Assembly (NCBI GenBank): GCA_910592005.1
Contig: CAJVPP010001217.1
Span: 1-21,705, forward strand
DNA length: 21,705 nt
Source: Funneliformis mosseae
Taxonomy: Eukaryota > Glomeromycota > Glomeromycetes > Glomerales > Glomeraceae
Direction of reading: 5' to 3'
This document shows positions 10,829 through 21,705 of this stretch, piece by piece (the first letter of the stretch is position 1; every line of letters begins with the position of its first letter). The position numbers and the translations under genes were made by a program. Below the pieces are notes generated by a model. The model was not told where the DNA came from, made no database searches, and saw only the letters and a program-made list of their open reading frames with translations.

Positions 10829-11792
10829 GAAAATCGAGAAATAGATCATTTTTATATATATATTCATTTTTTTTTAATTCTCTTTATGTTTTATTACATC
10901 TAAATAGCCGCACAACTTTTTACTCTTTTTTTTTTTTTTTTTTTTTCTCTTGATCCTTTACTTCAACTAGTGTACATAGATCGCGGCTTTATATCCTTCC
11001 ACTCAAAAACTCTTGATTTCCCGATGTTACAGATATTGGTACCGATTTTAATGTCTTAACATCAACATAATTTCTTTTTTTTTATTTTACTTTTACATTT
11101 TTGGCGGGCGTAGTATCTAAAAAAAAAAAAAAATTTAATAACGTTTCGCAAATTTTCTTGCGCAATTTAAAAAAAAAAAAATAAAAACTTCAAACTAAAC
11201 GTGATTCAATTCACGTGTACAAAGAATCAAAGATCTATCATTTCTTTTCAGAACATCCTTTGAAATCAAATGATGATTGATATCAACTAGATCATGCACA
11301 TAATATTTTGTGTAAATCTAGTTTAGATCGTAACTTCATCATAATATTATCATCGGTTAGAAAAGATGAATTTCCATTGATATTAGAAAATCAAAATAAT
11401 AATAATGCAATACGTTCTTTTCTTCTTTTAATCCAATTGAGAATATTATTTTATTGTGCAGTGTTAGTAAATGTGATTTGATGATCCTCAATTTTTGACC
11501 CAAATTTTCGTTTATTTCACAAGCCTATTACAGAAATCTTTTGAATCGTCGTTCAACCATTCGTTTATAATTCGTTGTGTTGCATACACGCATAAAACAT
11601 GTTAAATTTCTATGTTACACGAATTATTCCGCGTTCTTGTTCGAAAATTTATTTAACCGGGTAACACACAGTATCACTTTATTGTCTAAAAAGACATTAT
11701 TAACTACCACGTTTTTAAATACAAACATCTATTATTAAAATTTTCTTCACTTTATACATACATCTGAATCATAAAATAAAAAAATAAAAAAA
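10829..11792. other. Intergenic / long leader of the NDR kinase gene
   Basis: These 964 bp carry no ORF. They contain long homopolymers (T runs near 10867-10875 and 10927-10946, A runs near 11119-11133 and 11169-11180) and an E-box CACGTG at 11212-11217. From about 11220 to 11700 the base mix is less skewed, as in a transcribed leader or upstream regulatory region. The ATG at 11793 is preceded by an A-rich stretch, as usual for this genome. Confidence 0.5.
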
Positions 11793-14019
<2,227 letters not shown>

Positions 14020-14252
14020 ATTAATTTTTATCTAATTATTTATTTATTTATTTATTTTTTTTTGGGGGGTTAAAACTTTTTGGTTTGGGTTAAATCAAAA
14101 TATGAGGATAAGTTTCAAGTAGAATTTTCAAGAAAAAGAATAAGATAAAATTTATTTTATTGTTTTTTTTTTTTTTTTATCGATTTCGGTAAGGAATTCA
14201 GCAGAAATATTAAACATGTTTAACCGAAATATATATATATATATATAATAAC

Positions 14253-14288
<36 letters not shown>

Positions 14289-15120
14289 TAATATAAAGAT
14301 GTATAGAGAAATTGAAATTATAATTTATAATTTATAAATTACAACTATCATTATGTTGATTTATTTAAACTATAAAGCCCTTAATAATTCATCAATTAAG
14401 AAGTGGTTGTTTATAATATAATTCATTCAAGATATAGAAATAATGTGATTTACTAGTTTCTTTTTTTATAATAGACATCAAAAAAAAAAAAAGTTTAGCA
14501 AAGACATTTTAATTAATCATCAATTCATTTCATTATAAATAAAAAAAACTTTTTTCACTTTTTAAAAATTACTTTATGATACAAATTTCTTAAATTGAAC
14601 TGGATGAGGGATTGAAATGTTAATTTTTTATTTTTTTATTTAACAAAGATGATCTACTACTAATCCATTTTTATTAAAACAACTTAACCTCTCTTTATCA
14701 ACCGAGATACAAAAAAAAAAAAAAAAAAATAGAGTGAAAGATGGTGAACTAGAAAGAAAAGAAAAAAAAATATATTTTTTGACAAGATTTGAATATATGA
14801 ATTATATACAAAGTTTTGCCACTTTTCACTCATCTAAAAAAAAAAGATATACTAAATAGTGATTTGATGTAAAGATAAAAAAAAATTTCCCATCTAAAGA
14901 AGAAATCAAGAACCAAAACTACTAAGTAATAAGGTTACTATACATTGTATAAGAAAAAATCTTTCTTCGATTTCGTTTCTTAGCATACAAGAAAAAAAGG
15001 TAAGGAGCATAAAATTTCTCGAAAGTTAGAAGTTAACAAATGAAAGAGACAAAAAATTATTATTTTTTTTTTTAATCAACCCTTTTCAAAATACCCTTAA
15101 ATCTACGTTAATATATAACT
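14020..15120. other. Convergent intergenic region (3' UTRs), low complexity
   Basis: About 1.1 kb between the kinase stop codon and the stop codon of the minus-strand gene at 15121. It contains an ATTT microsatellite (14037-14059), an AT dinucleotide run (about 14229-14247), and several long A and T runs (14167-14179, 14253-14288, 14709-14729). No ORF, tRNA or other RNA is visible. Confidence 0.55.
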
Positions 15121-15944
15121 TTATTTCTTGGAACCTTGAACGGTAATATTTAAACTGATCGTAACAGGTAATTCGACCTCTTCACCTTCAATGTCTACCT
15201 TAATCTTTCCTTTTGGAACACTTGCTGTCCATCCGTAACTACCAGTAGCGTTTTTATGAGGCTTGGCGGTCAAGGTGTACAATGGTTCATCTTCGGTTGG
15301 TGTTATATCTTCAACCGAATCACCATTCTTTGCTGTGGATTTTGTGGATTTTGCTTCCTCTTTTGTTTTTTCTTTTTCTTCATCGGTTCCTTCTTTTTTA
15401 GAGGTATCCTCCTCATGTTCGTCTTCTTCCTTATCGGTAACAGGATAAGAGATTACCAATTTAAGTTCTTGAGCATGGGCCAAGAAATTTTTGGATGTAG
15501 GAAGACTGGGACCAGCATCGGTTTTCTAAAATTAATTAAATTTTGATCGCGAAAAATATTTCAGCAAAAATAAGATATATTTAATTATGTTGATATGAAT
15601 TTTATAGGGAAAAAACATTCTCTTCAAAGAAGAAATAAAACGCGTCTTTTTTTTTTGCATATTACTTCCTTACGCAAAAACTTTACTCGTTGAATATTGA
15701 GAGAGACCTCTGAAAAAAAGAATCTACTAACCTCGGTCTTAGCCTTTTTAGATGTTCCCGGTGCTTTAGTTTTAGAGGTTGAAGAAGTCGTTGCAGCTGC
15801 AGCTGCAGCTTTAGCTTCTTCAGCTTTAGTTTTCGCGGCACGTCTAGGATTAGTCTTACGTTCAACAGTAGTTTCTTCGGAAGTTTGTTTTCTTTTACGT
15901 GAAGAGGCTTTTTTAGCAGTCTCGTCCCCAACTTCAGTAGTCAT
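15121..15944 (-). CDS. 205-aa protein of unknown function, basic N-terminus and acidic linker
   Basis: Exon 15944-15732 (71 codons, donor GTTAGT) and exon 15525-15121 (acceptor TTTTAG) join in frame to 205 aa across a 206-bp intron. The first 71 residues are almost entirely Lys/Arg/Ala/Thr/Ser, with nuclear-localisation-like KKASSRKRKQ and an Ala run (KAAAAAATT). The second exon begins with KTDAGPSLPTSKNFLAHA and continues into LKLVISYPV, an acidic Glu/Lys-rich linker of about 50 aa, and a C-terminal ~55 aa that look like a small beta domain (LYTLTAKPHKNATGSYGW, then ISLNITVQGSKK). The overall make-up suggests a nuclear, chromatin- or RNA-associated protein, but I recognise no family. The ATG at 15944 is the first in the frame after a run of A. 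It converges with the kinase gene. Confidence 0.8.
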
Positions 15945-16620
15945 ATTTTTTTTTTGTTTATTTAACAAAGTATTGAAAATATATTATTTATTGAAAGAAA
16001 CTTCTCACTTTTCTCTTTTATTTTAAAAAAAGTTTTGTTTATGAAGAAAGTTTTTTTTTTTATACTTTAAGGGAAGGGAAATGTTGCCGTTATTTATTTT
16101 GCGGGGAAAACACTATGCGATTATGCGGTGTTGACTGGTGGGGCGTGATGAATAATACACAGTATGTATTGTACGATATGATATGATACAATATGACATA
16201 TATATATAGCGATAGTATTGAATACATAAGATACATATATTGTGTAAAAAAAAAAAGTTTGTTTATTTCTCGATTCTTTTCAAGTTAATCACTTTTCTTG
16301 GTTTTTTAGTTATGCATAACAAGATTATTTCAAGATTTTTTATTCTTTTTCTTTTTTCCTCTCATTAAATATAGGATTTTATGAAACTCTAAATGATGTG
16401 GTTATACGATAAAATTGCTTAGCCTCAAAAAAAAAAATATTTTGACCTTTATGTTATTGTTTTACTTTGGTATTAGGCAATCAGAAGGTTTATCATATTT
16501 GGGTGCATTATTTATTATTTTTTTGAACTCTTTTTTAGAAAGATTAAACTTAAATTTGTTTTGTTTTGTTTTAAAGAATAAAAGAATCTTTTTGTAGGTC
16601 ATTAAAAAAATTTTTTTTCT
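15945..16620. promoter_or_regulatory. Upstream region of the 205-aa protein gene
   Basis: No credible gene. Positions 16075-16150 are an island of higher G+C (containing GGTGTTGACTGGTGGGGCG) in AT-rich sequence, about 130-200 bp upstream of the minus-strand start, which fits a core promoter. Next to it (16155-16240) is an imperfect run of ATATGATA/ATACAATA units. A 61-codon hydrophobic reading frame at 16415-16597 has no supporting features and I take it to be chance. Confidence 0.4.
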
Positions 16621-16742
16621 TATTCACACGCTAAATTTAACTAATTTTTTGACGGACCTTATTCCGATAAATTAACGCTTATCGATATGTCCAAGACAAA
16701 TTACAAAATAATACTTTAATCTTCATATGTCAAGTTCTTTGG

Positions 16743-16758
16743 CGATAAACGTTTATCG
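16743..16758. promoter_or_regulatory. 16-bp perfect palindrome with GATAA half-sites
   Basis: CGATAAACGTTTATCG is exactly self-complementary. A related imperfect copy (CGATAAATTAACGCTTATCG) lies at about 16666-16685, and a TCACGTGA octamer follows at 16799-16806. The cluster stands at the point where ordinary genic sequence gives way to decayed AT-rich sequence. It may be a factor-binding site or the remains of a repeat end. Confidence 0.6.
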
Positions 16759-16798
16759 TCTCTATTATTTACATATGGTTGGTTAATAAAATATCGTT

Positions 16799-16806
16799 TC
16801 ACGTGA
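16799..16806. promoter_or_regulatory. TCACGTGA octamer
   Basis: Perfect E-box palindrome, one of four identical octamers in the window (others at 32-39, 7178-7185 and 21246-21253). The binding factor is unknown; bHLH proteins of the Cbf1 type bind this core. Confidence 0.5.
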
Positions 16807-16809
16807 TGT

Positions 16810-19000
16810 ATTATTCATGTTTTTACCAAGTTTAGTTAGTTCAATAATTCATAATAATTTAATGATAAATTATTAAAATTATTTTTCTATAATAATACTT
16901 AAATTAATTTACAGAAAGCTTTTATAGAATGTACAAAAAAAAATTTTCAATTATTTAATTTAATTTATTAAATCAGAAATTTTTAAAACTTATTAATATT
17001 TAATATTTGATTAATACAATTTATTGAATAATATTAAACCATAGGTATTTTATATTAAAGTTTATATTTAAATTTCAAATTATTATAAAATTTATAAAAA
17101 TTATATTATTTTATTTTATTTCAAAAATTTCATTAATTTAATTTTAATTGATAAAAATTTATAATTTGTTAAAAATACTATTTTTTTTCTATAATTATCT
17201 GTTGTTTTTAATTAAATCATAAATAACTTAATATATAATTAAGATTACAAAATTCTTGTCAAATAATCATTTCACTAATATTTAAATCTAAATTTTTTTT
17301 TCAAAATAATTTATATTTCTTTTATTATAATAAATGATTATATTTAATAATAATCTTTTTGTTTAATAACATATTTAGGAATTTAAGATTAACCAAATTA
17401 ATAAACTTTAAGAATATTACTATTTTTTTTATAAAATAATAATATATCTTTTATAATGATATAAAAGAACTTTAATTTACTAAAAATATTTTGCATAATA
17501 TATATTTTTATTTCAAAAAATTTTATAATTACATAACTTTAATAAATGCAAATAGTTTTTATTATTCAATTTGATCTAATAAAAAATAGGCTAAATAAAG
17601 TAATTAGAATTAAAAAAAAATATTTCTACTATTTTTACTTTTAAAAAGGATTGCATATTCTTTATTTTTTAAATTAAATTTTTTCTTTTATATATCAAAT
17701 AAAAGTATTCTTTTTAAATATCAAGAAAAAAATAACTAAAAAAAATTTTTTTAAATTAATGTTAAAACTAAATTTATTTTACTAAAAAAATAATATTTAG
17801 CTTATAAAAATAAAAAAATTTTTTTTTATAAGTTAAATAAATTAATTTGTTTAAAATTGGTTTAGATTATTATAAAATAAATTATAAACTAAACAAACTG
17901 ACTTATAATATAGTTTAACTTATTAATTTATTATCTTTAAAAAAATATATTTAAAGACATTTTTTAAAAAAAAAATGATTTATTATTATTTACATTTAAT
18001 ATAAATATCTTTGAAGATATTTTTAAAAATCATTCATTATAGTATTTTTTTAAAGAAAAACATATTTAGAGTTATTTTTTTAAAAAAAATACTATTAAAT
18101 AAATTTTTTGAAAAATTTTTACTTTTGAAATGATTTTTTTAAAGAATTTGCTTTTAAGATATTTTTCTTAAAAATATTTGTTTTTAAAAAGTAATTTTTT
18201 TTAAAAAAATATCTTAAAAATAATTTTCTTTTTTTAGAAAATTTTTTTAGAAATACTTTAAAAATAAAAAAATAATTTTTTCAAAAATTATTTTAGTAAT
18301 TTTCTTTAAAAAATATTACTTAAATATTTTTTTTTAAAAATATTATTCCAAAAATATTTCTTTTAAAGAAAATTATTTTAGAAATATTTACTTTATAGAA
18401 ATTATTTTAAAATACTTTTCTTAATAAAAATCATTTAAATATTATTCTTAATAAAATTTTATTTTAAAATATTTTATTAAATTATATAAGCTATATAAGT
18501 TAACTAGTTAACTTAAGATCTGAATTAATTTAGTTTAAATTATTGATTAATTATTATAAGCTAAGTTAAAATAAAAATAGCTTGACTTAATATAATAGCA
18601 AATCAGGTCAAATTAGCTTATATAAACTTAAATTATATAAATATTTTTATTTTTTTATAATAATATTCTATTATATTTTAATAATTTTAAAATAATAATA
18701 ATAAAGCTAATAATTCTAATATTAATATTTAAACTTTTTTTTATTTTCTTTTAAAAGAATTATTATAGATTTTATTTCTCTTATTTTTAATATTATAACC
18801 TAATTATTATAATATAACTGATTTACTTAACATAATATAAAATGTTTACATAATTGATATCATTAACATAATTAATATATTAAATATATTTAACATAGAT
18901 AAAATTATTAAAATAATTAAATTAGTTAAATTAGTTAATATAGTTAAAATAGTTAATCATTAATATATTATTTTATATATTTTAAAATAAATATATAGAT
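16810..19000. other. Gene-free, extremely A+T-rich region (decayed repeats)
   Basis: Stop codons are dense in all frames and almost no CpG remains. Positions about 17940-18480 consist of many diverged copies of a short unit built from TTTTTTAAA(G)AA and AAATATTT blocks, in both orientations. Positions 18485-18630 contain related inverted pieces (AAGCTATATAAGTTAA and TTAGCTTATATAAACTTA) and the palindrome TTAACTAGTTAA. The likely source is old transposons mutated towards A+T. I could not recognise any coding remnant here. Confidence 0.5.
17940..18480. repeat. Degenerate short-unit repeat tract
   Basis: A run of roughly 25-40-bp units, each with a T-run/AAAGAA step and an AAATATTT step (for example around 18060, 18140, 18240, 18310 and 18360). 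The units are too diverged to define a consensus by eye. It may be a decayed minisatellite or nested foldback sequence. Confidence 0.4.
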
Positions 19001-19001
19001 A

Positions 19002-20720
19002 GTGTTGACAACTTTATTATTCCAATTGCATGAATTAGACAATTGAACATATAAAATTCATATGTCTAATTCAAATTGTGACGCAATTTTACTAAATTCA
19101 ATTGGTCCAATTACCAATTATTATAATATAAAAAATTTAACATTTCAATAGAATTTTCTGAAAGTGATCTACATCTATCATTTAAAATTCTTTTATAATT
19201 AAAAAAACATCAACTTCTGAAATATGTAACTATATGTAAACTAATGTAATACTTGATAAATTTGAAAAAATTCTTTATTTTCTTGTTAATATTAATTTAA
19301 ATTTAAATCATTTTTTTCAAAAATTTTTACTAAATTATAATAAATTACTTATTTAGTTATAATAGAATTAGAAGGATTTTATTATAATTAGTTAAAATAT
19401 ATATATTTTAAGATTATCGAATAAATTGAGGATTAAAATATTGAATTACATTGAATAATAATAAAGCAGAATAAGAATCTATATATTTTTCAAATTTTTT
19501 TAATATTAATTTAAAATTTTTAAAAATAATTAGAATAAAATATTTATAATTTTGATAATTTTAAGATAATAGTTATGTCATTTCTATATAATTAGTAAGT
19601 TATTTATTCTATTTTGTAAAAATGCTCTTATTTGTTCAATTCTTAATAAAACAAAAAGAACAATAGCTAAATTTCTTATTTTAAAAAATTTAAGACCTAA
19701 TACTAATCTAAAAATATTAAAACTTTAATTTTTAATAATAAATTAGTAAAAAATATTTTTAATATTTACCTTTGTGTATACATTAAATAAAATAAACTTA
19801 ATTAAAATATTTTTGATTTTGATTTTAAAAATCTCTTTTAATTTTTTAATAGCATTAGAATTTTTTTCTACAGATTCTTCAATAAAAAATATAACAATAT
19901 AATGATAATAATTTTTCATTCAAATTAAAATTTAAACCAAAAATTCTATTTAGTCTTGATAGATAAAAAAGGTAAATTAACAAATAAATCTTGTGTATTT
20001 TTTTCATCAAATAAATTTCATTTGTATTTAAAAGAATAGATTTTAAAATTAAATGTTCTCTCTATCTTCTTTTTTTTGCTACTAAATATACAAATAATAT
20101 TTTAATATGTTTAACAATATCTAATAATTTAAAGTATTTAAAATTCACCTAAGTTTTACCAACAAGATTATAAATATAAGTAAAACATATATTATAAAAT
20201 AAGTGTGATATTAATGAAAATAAAATATTAGTAAAAGCTTTTTTTATATATGATGCATTATTACTAATAAAAAATATTAAATTAGTAAAAGGAATATTGT
20301 AGTATTAACAAAAGCTTTTATAATTATTGTATTGTTAACAGTTTCTAAAAAAGAGTATTTACTAATTTAGTTTTATTTTGATAATTAAATAATACATTAA
20401 AAATATTTCTTTCACAATTATCTATTGTTTCATCCATAGTTACAAAATTTTTTTGATTAGTTAATTCAATCATTAACATACTTTTTACTGATTCAAAAAT
20501 AGTTAAAAGATATTTTTATATAAATGATTTGTATTAATAATAACTTTACCTTTAATTTTTAATTTTTGATATTAATATAAATATTTAAAACAAAAAAATT
20601 ATAAATATAAATATAGATAAAAAATCTTATTATTATTATAATATTTTATAAAAAAAAAGATTTTATTTATTAAATTTTTTCAAGTAAGATATCAGCATTA
20701 GTGAATGTTTTAACAGGTTA
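19002..20720 (-). mobile_element. Decayed hAT-superfamily DNA transposon (transposase relic)
   Basis: Pieces of one hAT transposase can be read on the minus strand in the right order, broken by stops and frameshifts. They are MDETIDNCERNIF (from 20437), ISNNASYIKKAFTN (from 20268, the place of the conserved DNA.NM motif), NLVGKT*VNFKYFKLLDIV (around 20151), KKRR*REHL (20064), LPFLSIKTK*NFWF (from 19975), KYIDSYSALLLFNVIQYFNP (around 19490-19420) and the C-terminal dimerisation segment LNDRCRSLSENSIEMLNF (about 19182-19129). The C-terminal segment ends about 110 bp before AGTGTTGACAAC at 19001-19012, a possible terminal repeat. Three Trp codons read TAG, and the conserved Asp reads Asn, so the element is dead. 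The 5' boundary is not visible; it lies before about 21220. The family is recognised from memory of fungal hAT transposases. Confidence 0.75.
19029..19071. repeat. Subterminal inverted repeat of the hAT relic
   Basis: TGAATTAGACA at about 19030-19040 and TGTCTAATTCA at about 19062-19072 are exact reverse complements. Each is flanked on its outer side by an AATTG-type motif. Short inverted repeats just inside the ends are common in hAT elements, so this supports an element end near 19002. Confidence 0.55.
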
Positions 20721-21705
20721 TAAATTTATTTCTTATTTTTTTAATCTAATTTGATAAATATTTGGGATAGTTATTTGTAAACTTTCAGTACTCTCATAAA
20801 CTTCTTTTTTTTTTAAATAAATTAATAAGTTTATATAACAGACTTACGTTTATGATTAACTATATAATTATAAAATTTATAATATAATTTTTATTTCTAA
20901 ACGAAAATAAATTTTAAATTGAGAATTTTTTGATAATCTCTCAAATGCTAAATTATTTTGAAAAAAAAAGATATAGATGATCATAATAATTAATTAAATA
21001 TTTATTTTTTAAATGATCAATACATAATAGATTATATAAAAAATACAAAAAACTGATAAATTGTCTTAAAAGTGTAATATATATATAATGCAAAATTATA
21101 GTATATAAATTATACAAATATATAAATCCATAGTCTCTATAATATAGATTATTCAAAAGCTAAACAGTCTGAATTTTCTTTAGCTAATTACAAATATATT
21201 ATATGATCTTTATCTAATTAAAAATAATTATGCGAAAAGAAATTATCACGTGATTAAATATCAATTTATAGATTTATTGATATTAGTTTAATTATTAAAT
21301 CATAAAATTAAATAAAAAAAATTTAAAAATTGAAAAATATTACTATATATTTAATTTATTTTATTTAATTTTTATAATATATTTTTAGAAATTTTTTTAC
21401 ATGATTTGTATTTTTTAACAGCATATTCTGCAAATTTATCTGTAATTTTATACTTATATAAATTTATATATAATATCACTATATTTTTCTTAGAAATCTA
21501 TGAATAGTTATTAAATCTACAAAATTTAAAGCATAAGAAACTGTTTTCTGCAATCCATTTTATATATAATTGTAATTGTTTTATGTTGTTACGTTGGGTT
21601 TCGTAACTTCAAATAAAATCTCAAAAGATAAATAAAACTAAGACAATTACTCAAGGAATCACGAGTGAGGATTCACAATAACGTCAAAGAATTATTCTCA
21701 ATAAT
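20721..21705. other. AT-rich sequence right of the hAT relic
   Basis: No gene is supported. Positions up to about 21200 may still belong to the transposon's 5' part or to another decayed element. A 67-codon Tyr/Leu-rich frame on the minus strand (20953-21156) looks like chance in AT-rich DNA. From about 21570 to the end the base mix becomes more normal (GTTACGTTGGGTTTCGTAAC), suggesting a boundary to less decayed sequence near the window edge. Confidence 0.45.

Noticed and set aside
15256..15546. Plus-strand frames (Phe/Ser-rich) over the 205-aa gene
   Set aside because: Antisense of the Glu/Lys-rich linker; Phe/Ser runs are what reversed GAA/GAT/AAA-type codons give.
15697..16026. 109-codon plus-strand frame rich in Ala/Val
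   Set aside because: Antisense of the first exon of the 205-aa gene and its leader; the minus-strand frame splices cleanly.
16415..16597. 60-codon hydrophobic frame
   Set aside because: It lies in AT-rich upstream sequence, has no flanking splice partners and no recognisable motif; Phe/Leu richness follows from T-richness.
20953..21156. 67-codon minus-strand frame rich in Tyr/Leu/Ile
   Set aside because: It is typical of random AT-rich DNA, with no motif and no continuity with the hAT pieces.
16810..21705. Mitochondrial origin of the AT-rich right end
   Set aside because: It contains nuclear-type hAT relics and no mitochondrial protein, tRNA or rRNA motifs, and it is continuous with nuclear genes.

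Overview
The window is a piece of a fungal nuclear chromosome. The genes are broken by many short introns (about 52-212 bp) with GT(A/T/G)AG-type donors, and the background is very A+T-rich with long A and T runs. The genes encode eukaryotic proteins: an ER J-protein, a peroxisomal ABC half-transporter, an augmin subunit and an NDR kinase. Base composition, intron style and the kind of hAT element at the right end suggest an arbuscular mycorrhizal fungus (Glomeromycotina, Rhizophagus-like). That assignment is inference, because no rRNA or other marker is present.

Layout. 1-432: a G+C-richer, repeat-like segment with an array of 10-bp palindromes, ending in an A17 tract. 433-1643: AT-rich spacer. 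1644-3220 (+): DNAJB12/14-type membrane J-protein, 4 exons. 3802-6901 (-): ABCD-family peroxisomal half-transporter, 9 exons, convergent with the J-protein gene. 6902-7274: divergent promoter. 7275-9039 (+): coiled-coil protein with a QW(C/R)-type motif that fits HAUS8/AUG8, the microtubule-binding augmin subunit; it has about 10 exons, one of them 14 nt. 9717-10828 (+): small SANT/Myb-like protein of unknown function, 3 exons. 11793-14019 (+): NDR/Cbk1/Orb6 kinase, 8 exons, the first intron being GC-AG. 15121-15944 (-): 205-aa protein of unknown function with a basic N-terminus and an acidic middle, 2 exons, convergent with the kinase. 16620-21705: AT-rich, gene-free repeat compartment that contains a decayed hAT-type DNA transposon (about 19.0-20.7 kb, minus strand).

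The genes do not form a pathway. They are housekeeping functions: ER protein quality control, import of very-long-chain acyl-CoA into peroxisomes, spindle microtubule nucleation, and polarity/cell-separation signalling. Exon joins were chosen so that reading phase and family conservation agree; all joins of the J-protein, ABC transporter, SANT protein, kinase and 205-aa protein genes close in frame. The 5' end of the HAUS8-like gene is the only uncertain part.

The two most interesting observations are the augmin subunit, a family that diverges fast and is easily missed in fungi, and the hAT relic. In the relic three conserved Trp codons have all become TAG and a conserved Asp reads Asn. This is G-to-A change on the coding strand, and in the three Trp codons it equals CpA-to-TpA on the other strand, which resembles repeat-induced point mutation in a lineage not known for it.
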